From Orychophragmus violaceus (taxonomy: Eukaryota > Streptophyta > Magnoliopsida > Brassicales > Brassicaceae): 64,000 bases of DNA. The first letter of the stretch is position 1. Each line of letters opens with the position of its first letter. Below the pieces are notes generated by a model that was not told the DNA's origin, did not search any database, and saw only the letters and a program-made list of their open reading frames with translations. Positions 33,824 through 44,193 of this stretch are shown here, piece by piece. Made by a program: the position numbers and the translations under genes. The stretch covers positions 40,383,126-40,447,125 of the forward strand of contig CM058237.1 in NCBI GenBank assembly GCA_030180135.1. Reading direction: 5' to 3'.

Positions 33824-35041
33824 TGATATATCATGGTTTTTACTAGTTTTAGACCATGATATAAGTGTGTTTTTAGTGTCTTTTGTGTTCTTTTAGAGTC
33901 TTTTACAGGTATAATCAGGTTTGGAGCTGAATTGGAGATAATGGAGCATTTTGGAGATTTTTGGAGTGTTTGGCCGAGAGATAGAGTTCACTGTCCGAAA
34001 CAGAGGAAGGTGTCGATCGTTGCACTCTAGCATCGATCGATGCACCAGCGAGATGGGCCGAAACTCGGCGGTTTAGAAGAGTGAAGAATTTGCACTTTGA
34101 TCCAGAAGTTCCTGATATTTACAATGAAGCCCCTGGCCGAGATTATGCCTATATAATAGAGTTTTTAGAGTTTTTATTAGAGACGCTTTATACTTTTTAC
34201 ATTACGCAATTCATAATTAAGAGCAGAGGATTTTAGAGCTTTTTGGGGCTGATCTGAACCTGTTACATCATCTGTATTTGGAGAAGATTTCGAACCCCTT
34301 TTACTCTTATTCTTTTATGCAATTTATTCATTCTATGATTATGATTTCATTATCTATGTCTGAGTAGATTCCTAGTTAGGTTTAGGGTTTCTCACATAGG
34401 ATTTCATGACTTGCTAGACTTGTTCAAATTCAGTTAAGGATTCATAACTATATCTGTTCTTCAATTTAATTGTGCTTAAAGCTAGTTCTAACCTGATCAA
34501 TTAGAATCTAGATCTTAGGTTGCTAAATACGTCACGGAAGTGGGGTTTAGGAATCTGAACTAATTAAATTGGGCAATTAAACTATTCGCAAACGGAAGTT
34601 TGGTTTAGGATAATTGTGAACATATCAAACTTGGACTTATTGCTAGTTTAATCTGTTAGTTCTCGCAAACGAAAGTTTGGTTTGCTGCACTTAGACTTAG
34701 AGAATTATCGCAAAGGAATTTGGTTAATTCTATATCTGTGTTTTGAGTTCTAGAACTGTCCTTAATTAGATCCTTGCTGAATGAACTGTCTGCTTGTCTG
34801 ATTTCCTGAGAATACCCTAGGCTTGACGCTTTTAATTACTTGCTTCACAACCGTTAATCTCTGCTACTGATTTACTTTCTCGCACCGCTTTCAATTCAAT
34901 CACATTGCTTATTTCTAGTATTTATTCCTATAATTTGATTCTCTTGAGACCAAGTGTCCCTGTGGATTCGATAACCCTATATACTACTTTGACATTGCTG
35001 TTCACTTGCAGTTTAGTATAGGGAAAACTTACAACCTATCA
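33824..35041 (+). repeat. GP1 3' LTR (1218 bp)
   Basis: Nearly identical to the 5' LTR; CGATCG pair at 34010-34047. It is followed by TSD ATAGC (35042-35046). Confidence 0.95.
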
Positions 35042-37133
35042 ATAGCTTCCCGCTGCCGCATATTGACCGACTTGTTGAAGCAACTGCCGGAAACGAGTTA
35101 CTATCATTCATGGATGCGTTCTCAGGATATAATCAAATCCTCATGAATCCGGACGATCGAGAGAAGACGGCATTCATCACTGAACGCGGTACTTATTTCT
35201 ATAAGGTTATGCCCTTTGGTCTCAAAAATGCCGGCGCCACCTACCAGCGATTGGTCAACCGGATGTTTGCAGGCCAGCTCGGCATGACGATAGAGGTTTA
35301 TATTGATGACATGTTGGTCAAATCTTTGATTGCCTCTCAGCATGTCGGCCATTTGAAGGAATGTTTTAACATCCTTAACCGGTACGGAATGAAGCTCAAC
35401 CCGGCCAAGTGTACGTTCGGAGTAACATCAGGAGAGTTCCTAGGGTACGTGGTAACTCAGATAGGAATAGAAGCTAATCCGAAACAAATCTCGGCTATAA
35501 TTGACTTACCATCTCCCAAGAATACACGAGAGGTACAGCGTCTGACTGGCCGCATAGCCGCCTTGAACAGATTCATATCCCGTTTAATGGATAAATACTT
35601 GCCCTTTTACGAGCTCCTCCGGGGAAATAAAAGATTCATATGGGACGATAAGTGTCAAGAGGTGTTCATTCAGCTCAAGGACTACTTGTCGAACCCGCCG
35701 ATATTGTCAAAACCCGAAAACGGCGAAATACTATTACTGTACATCGCGGTCTCAACAACAACAGTCAGCGGCGTACTGGTTCGGGAAGACCGAGGAGAGC
35801 AAAAGCCGATCTTCTACGTAAGTAAAACGATGAACGGAGCCGAGACCAGATATCCCGTAATGGAGAAACTGGCCCTCGCGGTCGTTATCTCGGCACGAAA
35901 GCTACGACCCTATTTTCAATCACATTCAATCGTTGTATTAAGCAGCCAGCCCCTTCGGACAATCTTGCACAGTCCAGGATAATCTGGTCGCCTGACTAAA
36001 TGGGCGATAGAACTAAGCGAGTACGACATCGAATACCGAAACAGAACAACCGCCAAGTCGCAGGTAATAGCTGATTTCCTTATAGAATTATCACCTGAAT
36101 TGGATGTCGGTATCGAGATAGAAGACAAGAATTGGAAACTATTTGTCGATGGCGCTTCATCCAAAAAAGGAGCCGGGGTAGGAGTACGTCTCATATCACC
36201 AACCGGAGAAGTATTAGAGCAATCATTCAAATTGGGTTTCACGGCGTCTAATAACCCAACCGAATATGAGGCTTTATTGGCCGGTCTTAGGCTAGCCAGA
36301 GAAATCGGAGTACGACATCTTTTGGCCCATTGCGACTCCATGCTTGTCGCGAACCAAATCAACGGAGATTATGAAGCAAAAAACGAACGAATGGGAGCCT
36401 ATCGGAAGGCGGCATTAGAGCTTACCAGCTCCTTTGAGTTCTTTGACATCGTCCAGATACCGAGGAAAGAAAATGCTCCAGCAGATGCACTCGCATCTCT
36501 GGCATCGAATCCTGATCTCTGTCGACGAATCCCAGTGGAGACAATCCATAAACCAAGTATCCCGCCTTCTGAAGGTACTCACGAAGAATCTGATGACGTC
36601 TCAACCCAACAAGACGGCGAGGACGACATGTGTCTTGAGAGTCAAGCGAAAACCGCTGACCTCATCGCACTTTTAACAGACGAAAATGAGGATTGGCGAC
36701 AAGAAATAAGAGCATACCTCACGGAAGGAAAGCTTCCAAGACAAATGGGCAGCACGACGACTTAAAGTCAGAAGCGCACGGTACACGATACACAACAACG
36801 TCCTCTACAAGTACTCGGCCAACAAAATTCTTCTCAGATGCATACACGGAGACGAAGTTAGTCGGGTTCTCGAAGAAACACATTCAGGAGAATTCGGCAA
36901 TAATTCTGGAGGTCGGTCCCTCGCTCTCAAAATCAAACTGAATGGTCACTATTGGCCGACTATGATAGCCGACTGCGAAACCTATTCCAACAAGTGCGAA
37001 AACTATCAGCGTCATGCGCCATTCATACATCGACCAACGAAGCTGCTTACAACTTCGACTGCGGCCTATTCATTTATGAGATGGGCAATGGACATAGTCG
37101 GACCGCTTCCATTGTCCAATCAAAGGCGCTTCT
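35042..37133 (+). pseudogene. Tat pol middle: RT, RNase H, second (archaeal-type) RNase H, H2C2 region
   Basis: Continues the RT cut at 28378: FPLPHID, FMDAFSGYNQI, the catalytic YIDDM near 35300, then RNase H with YVSKTMNGAETRYPVMEK. TAA at 35980-35982 breaks the frame. A second RNase H follows (36120-36500): LFVDGASSKKGAG, NNPTEYEALLAGL, HCDSMLVANQI and ENAPADALASL supply the acidic residues. This duplicated RNase H marks the Tat lineage. TAA at 36763 results from a one-base shift near 36746. The H2C2/integrase start runs to SNQRRFL, where Copia-A inserts at 37133. Confidence 0.9.
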
Positions 37134-37836
37134 TGTTGGGATTGTGTCCTGAAATCACATTGTACTTACTCTAATAATAGTTGTATTGTCGAGATCGGAC
37201 AATTCATGTGATACTAGGTGGTCATAACGTTTTGCTAGAAGCCGCTTATGACAAATGAGTTGTAGCTCATTGCTAGTATTATGTGGACCTACAGGGTCAC
37301 ACACCTAAGCAAGCTGGATACACTTTGTATGGGATTGATCATTGGTAGATGGTCTGGTCAATGTGTATTGGATACACATTGATATCGAGTTTTAAGAGGT
37401 GTGTCGATCGACACAGTAGTGTGTCGATCGACACAGGCCGGGTTTCGAAATTGATGTTTCGATTTGATGACTTAAACGAATTGGAATTAGTCCAATGATC
37501 GGTTTAGTCATTCCAGGTCTATATATAGGTTTATATGAACGACCTGGAACCCCAGTCGTTGATTTTGGCAGCCACCTCTCTAAACACAGGTTTCCCAGGA
37601 GATCCGATTTCCGGCACTAGCATCCCGGCGGATTCCAGCTTGTGTGCGTGTGGACTGCAGTAGAGGCGCAGCATCTGAGGCGCTGGAGATCTCAATTACC
37701 TGTTCATCATTCCGCTGCAAATCACCAGGTAAACACGAGATCATTCCAAATGATTCAATTAACTAAACCCTAGATCCTAGGCTATCTGGAACTAGTTAGG
37801 ATTCAATCTGATGATAGAATGGCATAAGTTCCTACA
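37134..37836 (+). repeat. Copia-A 5' LTR (703 bp)
   Basis: Starts TGTTGGGATTGTGTCC and ends TTCCTACA. CGATCG pair at 37400-37436, spacing 20 bp. TATA-like TATATATAGG near 37512 sits inside an inverted repeat (CCAGGTC...GACCTGG). Confidence 0.93.
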
Positions 37837-37837
37837 G

Positions 37838-37850
37838 TGATATCAGAGCC
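37838..37850 (+). other. Copia-A primer binding site
   Basis: TGATATCAGAGCC, one base changed from the initiator tRNA-Met type TGGTATCAGAGC seen in Copia-B. Confidence 0.8.
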
Positions 37851-37995
37851 TTAGGGTTTTAATCATTGAATCTGAAGCATGGAATTCGAATAATGATGTA
37901 TTTGAATAGGTTGATGCATGCTAGTTTTCGTTTTGATGAAAATAATCTCGGATTTTGTTTCTTATCGAAAACGAAGAACTTGAGTTTTTGCACAA

Positions 37996-38170
37996 TGTCG
38001 ATCGACACACCGCGAAAACGATCATAAAACTTTAGGGTTTTCGCACAGTGTCGATCGACACTAAGTTTGTGTCGGTCGATGCACCGCGAATACGCCTATT
38101 AAAATTTGGATATCGATCTTAGAGATCGCACTGTGTCGATCGACACACTGGGTGCATCGATCGACATAGG
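37996..38170 (+). repeat. CGATCG palindrome array in the Copia-A leader
   Basis: A lone site near 37998 and two pairs at 21-bp core spacing (about 38048 and 38137), set in GCGAAAAC-type linkers like the Copia-B leader array. Confidence 0.85.
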
Positions 38171-38399
38171 CTGTGCGAAAGGATAGATCGGTTCAAATTG
38201 ATTGAACCGGTTGTCTCGCTTGGTTAAATTTCCTTGCGATTGGTTGATCGGTTCAATTGGATTGAACTGATTATCATGCTTGGCTAAGGTAGATCAGATC
38301 GGTTTAAATTGGATGAATTGGTTCAATTGGATTGGACTGGTTATCTCAATTAGTATAAACCGATTTGATTGGAAGAGAGATTGCATTAAATTCTTGGAA

Positions 38400-41300
38400 G
38401 ATTCACAAGAGATGAAGGAGATGTACGGTACTTCTTCTTCAAGTATTGTGTTATTACTTCAAGTTCTACGTATGTATTGGATACTAGTTGTGGTACTGAT
38501 ATTTTTGAAATATGCAGGGCCTAAACAACAGTAGAACGTTGAAGATAGGACAAGTGGAACTGCGTGTCTGGTATGGAACAATGGTTGCTGCATGAGACGT
38601 ATAGATTCTCCACTTGTAGGAGCCTTTCAAGCTTGGTTTTTGATTTAAGTAATTGCTACTATGTACCTGCTTTATGCAGAGATGTCTTTCATTTTCTTGT
38701 AAGAATTTGGATGTTTTTCATTCCGATAAAAGACAAGTTTTGCTCTTTTGATCTTAATGAAATATTATATGGTAGCACCCCTTTTTGATAATGGGTTTTA
38801 TATCTTAAACCAATGTACGCTTGTATATATAACATAAATACCAAACGGTTTAAGTCTGAAGACTCGAAATCGATTTTCCTAAGCATAGTCGTTTCAACCA
38901 CATAGAGTGAAGCGGATTCAGAAGTTCCATAGTTATGGGCTTTTAGGCTTATTTTATTATAAATCATATGAGATATGAATTCTGCTTGCTGGGCCAAATG
39001 ACTAAGGCTTCTTTAGCAGAGCTAAAGAAAAGGGCCAGAGGCTTATTGGGCCTTGCACGTACCGATGTATGTGGCCCGATGAGCATTAATGCCAGAGGAA
39101 ATCTTCAGTACTTCATTACCTTATTAATGGCTTCAGTAAGTATGGCTGTGTTCATTTGATGAGATACGAGTCAGAATCCTTTGAAATGGTCAAAGGAGTT
39201 CCAAAATGAAATATAGAACCGATATGACAGAAGTATTAAAAATCCTCGATTAGATCATCTAACTGAGTGTGAAGTCTTCCCACAGCTCATTTCTCCTGAA
39301 AAACCTGAATGGTGTTTCTGAGAGAATGAATCGGACCTTATTGGATTTGCTCCGATTAATGATGAGTCACACGAATCTTCCATTATCCTTTTAGGAATAC
39401 GCTCTAGAAATGTATGTGTTTACGCCAAATAGTTTTCTATCAGAATAAGTTGAAAGACACCACATTGGATGTGGACTGGAAGTTTTCCAAGTATGTTATC
39501 CTGATTAATTGGGATTGCAAGGTTTGTATAAGGCAGGTGTCAACAAACAAGCTTGAACCCATATCTGATAAGTGCTGCTTCGCTGGTTGTCCTAGGGAAA
39601 CCGAGGCTTATTACCTTTGCAACCAATCCGAGAACAAAGTTTTGTTGTTCGGAACTCTGTTCTTCTAGATAGAAAGTTTCTTTCTAAGAAGAACAGTGGG
39701 AGTAAAAGTACAGCTCGAAGAAATTCGAGAAACACAGGAGGCTGCTCAACCTGTTGAGGGAGAGCAGCGGTTAGATCTACAAAGTGCTGTAGGACCTACA
39801 CCTGTGGAGCCTGAATTTTGCAGATCCGAATGGATCCGTCACTAACCCGAGAGTGATTTCTCGTAACCAATTGCCGTGATCTGTTGATCATTGAAAAGTG
39901 ACGAGCATGCGAAATTCAAGAAGCGATGGTGAGCCCCAACTCCGAAAAATTTGCTAGGTATGCATGTTAGCTTCACCGATCTATTTATGGATTGAAGCAA
40001 ACATCTTGGAGTTGGAATCTACGTTCTGTTAAAACGGTCAAAACGTTTTGACTTGATCAGGAACGAATAGGAACCGTGCGTTTACAAGTAGACTAGTGGG
40101 AGCGTATTTGCATTTCTCACATTGTATATATATAACATACTTAATCTCATAAACGACGTTCTGTCGCTTAAGTCTTATCAGGACTTGGGTCGGAAGTCAT
40201 CTTAACGAGAGACATGGGAAAAGCCGCGTGAGTTCTTGGAATAAGGATCTATTGAAATGGATTAGGGTAGGCTAATTGGATCATGTCAGAATCCTTATGT
40301 TGATAAGGCATTGGACAGTTCCAATATGCATGATTCCAAGAATGGCTTCACACCAAAGGTCTTGTGGCAATAATCTTAGCAAGAAGAAGTGTCTTTGACA
40401 CTGGCTGAGCTAGTATCTATGAGTGTGATTCCTTATGCTTCTGCAATAGAATCCATCATGAATGCCATATTTTGCGCTCGTCTAGATGCAGCTTACGCAT
40501 AAAGCATGACGAGAAGATACCAATATGTTCCGGTAAAAGTCACTGGACAGTTGTAAGGAATGTCCCCAAGTGTTTGAGGAATACTAAGGATAGGTTCTTG
40601 TTCAACTGAGGAAGTGACGAATTTGTTAAGAATAGTTTGACGGACAAAGACGACTCCCGGTTCCCACCTGGTTATGTCTCTTTGTCTGTGTAGCGGTGCT
40701 ATCTGTTGGAATGGTTCCAAGCAAGAACACTGCAGCCTCTCTCACAACCTAAGCACGAGTTTTAACTATTGCTGTAGGTACTAGATATCTAAAGACGTGA
40801 TCTTGATTCTAGTGCGAGTTTTGTTAGTTATGATGTTCACATAGACATGCTATGGTCATGTTTATGAAAAACTGACATCAGCATTATTGGATAATTAAAT
40901 AATGGTCCCAAAGTATTTTATGTTCATTTTATAGGTCATCAAGTTGAGGACTTGATCATGAAACCCTATAAATGAAAGATGACATAAAATTATGTTTGTC
41001 CCTGGTCGTAGGTTGTTAAAGTGGGACACTAACAACCGTTAAGACTAGTATGTGAGGTGACGTATGACTAAGTTTCATGGAGTCATTTATATGAGTATCA
41101 ACGTCAATCACATAGATATATGTTGGTGAACATATGATCGGACATGACCCGCTAATGAGAACTCTACAGGATAGTTATATCGGTGTCATGAGAGGTTCTC
41201 ATTACGACTATAGAGTATAGTCCTTAGACTTGAGTTCATCATGCTTTCTAGCATGTGAATTGGTACGCTTTGACCTTGTCAAACGTCGTTCCGTAACTGG

Positions 41301-41613
41301 CGGCTATAAAAGAATTGCTTAGACGTATCATGAAGTGTGTGTAGAAACAGGGATGGAACAAGAAGGGATTTGTCTCTCCTGTATAACAGGAGATAAATAT
41401 CTCAGGGCCCATCGAAGATTTGATACTGAGAAAATGCATGGCCATGCTCAAACGAGGTGATTGTCAGTCGTTTGTTTTATCAGTATAGATCAGGAGTTTG
41501 ATGAACATGATGTTGGCTATAATAAGGATGACACAGTTTCTTGCCTTATGCCATATCGAGATATATCGATAAAGGGATTATGGGAATAGATAATTCCAGT
41601 ACAAGTGGGAGAT
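38400..41613 (+). pseudogene. Copia-A pol remnants
   Basis: Shattered homology to Copia-B in order: protease region (VLRMYWILVVV, about 38465; DTG lost), pre-integrase and integrase start (LLGLARTDVCGPM, 39040-39080), the integrase C-terminal/linker region (39540-39850), and RT/RNase H remains (39955-40800). Many stops and large deletions; no frame exceeds about 100 codons. 41590-41613 ends with the Copia PPT region (AATTCCAGTACAAGTGGGAGA). Confidence 0.8.
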
Positions 41614-42294
41614 TGTTGGGATTGTGTCCTGAAATCACATTGTACTTACTCTAATGATAGTTGTATTGTCGAGATCGGACAATTCATGTGATACTAGGTG
41701 GTCATAACGTTTTGCTAGAAGCCGCTTATGACAAATGAGTTGTAGCTCATTGGTAGTATTATGTGGACCTACAGGGTCACACACCTAAGCAAGTTGGATA
41801 CACTTTGTATGGGATTGATCATTGGCAAATGGTCTGGTCAATAGGTATTGGATACACATTGATATCGAGTTTTAAGAGGTGTGTCGATCGACACAGTAGT
41901 GTGTCAATCGACACAGGCCGGGTTTCGAAACTGATGTTTCGATTTGATGACTTAAACGAATTGGAATTAGTCCAATGATCGGTTTAGTCATTCCAGGTCT
42001 ATATATAGGTTTATATGAACGACCTGGAACCCCAGTCGTTGATTTTGGCAGCCACCTCTCTAAACACAGGTTTCCCAGGAGATCCGATTTCCGGCACTAG
42101 CATCCCGGCGGATTCCAGCTTGTGTGCGTGTAGACTGCAGTAGAGGCGCTGGAGATCTCAATTACTTGTTCATCATTCCGCTGCAAATCACAAGGTAAAC
42201 ACCAGATCATTCCTAATGATTCAATTAACTAAACCCTAGATCCTAGGCTATCTGGAACTAGTTAAGATTCAATCTGATGATAGAATGGCATAAG
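41614..42294 (+). repeat. Copia-A 3' LTR, main part
   Basis: Matches 37134-37836 apart from a 14-base deletion near 42145 and scattered substitutions. It is broken 8 bases before its end by Copia-B; the last 8 bases are at 49691-49698. CGATCG pair at 41880-41916, one core mutated to TCAATCGA. Confidence 0.93.
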
Positions 42295-42998
42295 TGTTGG
42301 GATAGTGTCCTGAAATCACACTTGTACTCACTCCTGATGATAGTTGTGTGTCGAGATCAGACATTCGTATAATACTGGGTGGTTGCAATGTTTTGCTAGA
42401 AGCCTCTTGCAGTCTGTAAGTTGTAGACTTACTGCCAGTATTATATGATCTTATAGGGTCACACACCTAAGCAAACTGGAAGCATGAAATTGGGAATGAT
42501 CATTATGGTAATGATCATACTTATGTGTATTGGATACACATTTACATAGAGTTTTACAATGTGTGTGTCGATCGATGCATGAGTGCGTCGATCGATGCAG
42601 GCTTTTCGGGGAGGTGTGTCGATCGACACAGTAAGTGTGTCGATCGTTGCACATCGGGTTCCGAAACTGATGTTTCGGATTAATGACGTAACCGAGCCGG
42701 GATTGTCCGACGGTTTGGTGATGTCATTTCCAGGTCGATATATAAGGTCTTATATGGTCGACCTGAACCCTAGCCGTCTTCTCTTCTCTCTGACAGAAAA
42801 GCAGAAACACCAGAAACTCTTAGATCCCACAGATCCGGCACTAGCATCCCGTTTCCAGCTTGTGTGCGTGTGTATCTGGTAGAGGCAAGGCATCTGCGTT
42901 GCTCACTGATCCCGTTCACCAATTCCGCTGCCAGTTCAAGGTAAGAACGAGGTTGGTAAATTCAATATATCAAACCCTAGATCCAGTGGGATTCTACA
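42295..42998 (+). repeat. Copia-B 5' LTR (704 bp)
   Basis: TGTTGGGATAG...GATTCTACA. Two CGATCG pairs at 42563-42652 (spacing 20 and 21 bp). TATA-like GATATATAAGG at about 42738 lies within an imperfect inverted repeat AGGTCGA...TCGACCT. Confidence 0.96.
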
Positions 42999-42999
42999 G

Positions 43000-43011
43000 T
43001 GGTATCAGAGC
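43000..43011 (+). other. Copia-B primer binding site (initiator tRNA-Met)
   Basis: TGGTATCAGAGC, one base after the LTR, is the usual plant Copia PBS. Confidence 0.93.
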
Positions 43012-44193
43012 GTTGTTAGGGTTTAGCTATTGAATCTGATGCAATTAATTCGAAAACTGAGTTTGTTGAATTGATTATTGCCTGTGAAAATCGTGTTTTC
43101 AAGTATTAATCTCGGATTAAAGCATCTGTTGAAAATTCAATACCTGTGTTCTCGCAGAGTGTCGATCGACACAAAGCGTGTGTCGATCGATGCAGAGCGA
43201 AAAACACGTAATCAATTTTAGGGTTTGTCGCAGCGTGTCGATCGGAGCAAAGCATGCGTCGATCGACACATAGCGAAAACTCGCAAATAATCTTAGGGTT
43301 TGTCGCAGAGTGTCGATCGGTGCAAAGCGTGCATCGATCGACGCAGAGCGAAAACTCGTAAAATCTTTTGGGTTGTTCGCAAAGCGTCGATCGACACTAA
43401 GCTTGTGTCGATCGTTGCATCGCGAAAACTCGCACTGTATCGATCGACGCACTGGGTGCATCGATCGATTCAGTTGTTTGGTTTTGGTTGGATTGGATTA
43501 AACCGAAAACCAATTTGATTGTGGTTAAGATGTGTCGATCGATGCAAAGGCTGTGTCGATCAACACACGACTCGCAGACTCAGGGGTTGGACTTCTAGTT
43601 GCGAATACCAAATCAAAATAAACCTTAACTTAATAAAACTGAATGTTTTAATTGAATTAATAACTTCTTGGATGTGTATTGGATATACATCAAGATAAAA
43701 ATAGTTCCTTTCCTCAACTAAATATCAAGTGATCTTGATGTCTTGCCCGATCTTGTCTACTGTCAAGACTCGTGTCGTTTGTTGGATAATCTTGGAGTCC
43801 TCGATATCCACTGCAACGTGAGTAAGGCAGGTGATCATTGACAGACTTGCAGTGCAACTGTCAGTGATCACGAGACAGAAAATGGATTGGTTTTACTTGA
43901 CTGGGCTGTCAGAAGTTCTGGGCCCAGAGACATCAGAGTGGATTGGACATATTTTGTCTTATCCACGACCAAGAGTTGTACTGAGTATAATTAGCAATGA
44001 TTTGCTTACCTAGATAGCTAAAATTTGAGTAACGACGAGTCGCCCACTCGAATTTTAGTCATCTGAGGGTCTTGGCTCATTGTATTCATCTGAGGAAACA
44101 TAGTTTTGAATACAATGCGAGTTTTTCTTATTAGATAAGAATTCTCATTCCTTGAGCATTATAACTAAAATCGACCTCTTTTGAATTACAGCT
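43012..44193 (+). other. Copia-B untranslated leader
   Basis: About 1.2 kb with no supported coding region between PBS and the polyprotein ATG. Its first half carries the densest CGATCG array of the window (43158-43565). Short open frames over the array arise from the repeat. No splice signals could be established. Confidence 0.75.
43158..43565 (+). repeat. Array of paired CGATCG palindromes in the Copia-B leader
   Basis: Six pairs of TCGATCGA-type cores (variants TCGATCGG, TCGATCGT, TCGATCAA). Five pairs have a 21-bp core-to-core distance and 13-base spacers; the last ends in a degenerate TCGATCAA. Units of about 75-80 bp repeat with linkers such as GCGAAAACTCG and TTAGGGTTTGTCGCA. Individual palindromes include GTGTCGATCGACAC and TGCATCGATCGA. 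Confidence 0.9.

Larger units (their letters stand above)
28379..35041 (+). mobile_element. GP1: gag-protease-only LTR retrotransposon (Athila-related), plus strand
   Basis: A 6663-bp element with two 1218-bp LTRs (about five differences by eye), TSD ATAGC at 28374-28378 and 35042-35046, an 18-nt tRNA-Asp PBS, a PPT and a gag-protease region. No RT, RNase H or integrase lies between the LTRs, so it is non-autonomous. GP2, on the opposite strand at 57022-63596, is a second member of the same family. It resembles the retrotransposons with LTRs and only a Gag described in plants (TR-GAG). Confidence 0.93.

Noticed and set aside
42583..42882. 99-codon open frame in Copia-B LTRs
   Set aside because: Runs over the palindrome pairs and into U5; identical in both LTRs by descent; no domain.
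43158..43565. CRISPR-like array
   Set aside because: Repeated palindromes with short spacers recall CRISPR, but the units are imperfect, the spacers are conserved linkers, and the context is a eukaryotic retrotransposon leader with no cas genes.
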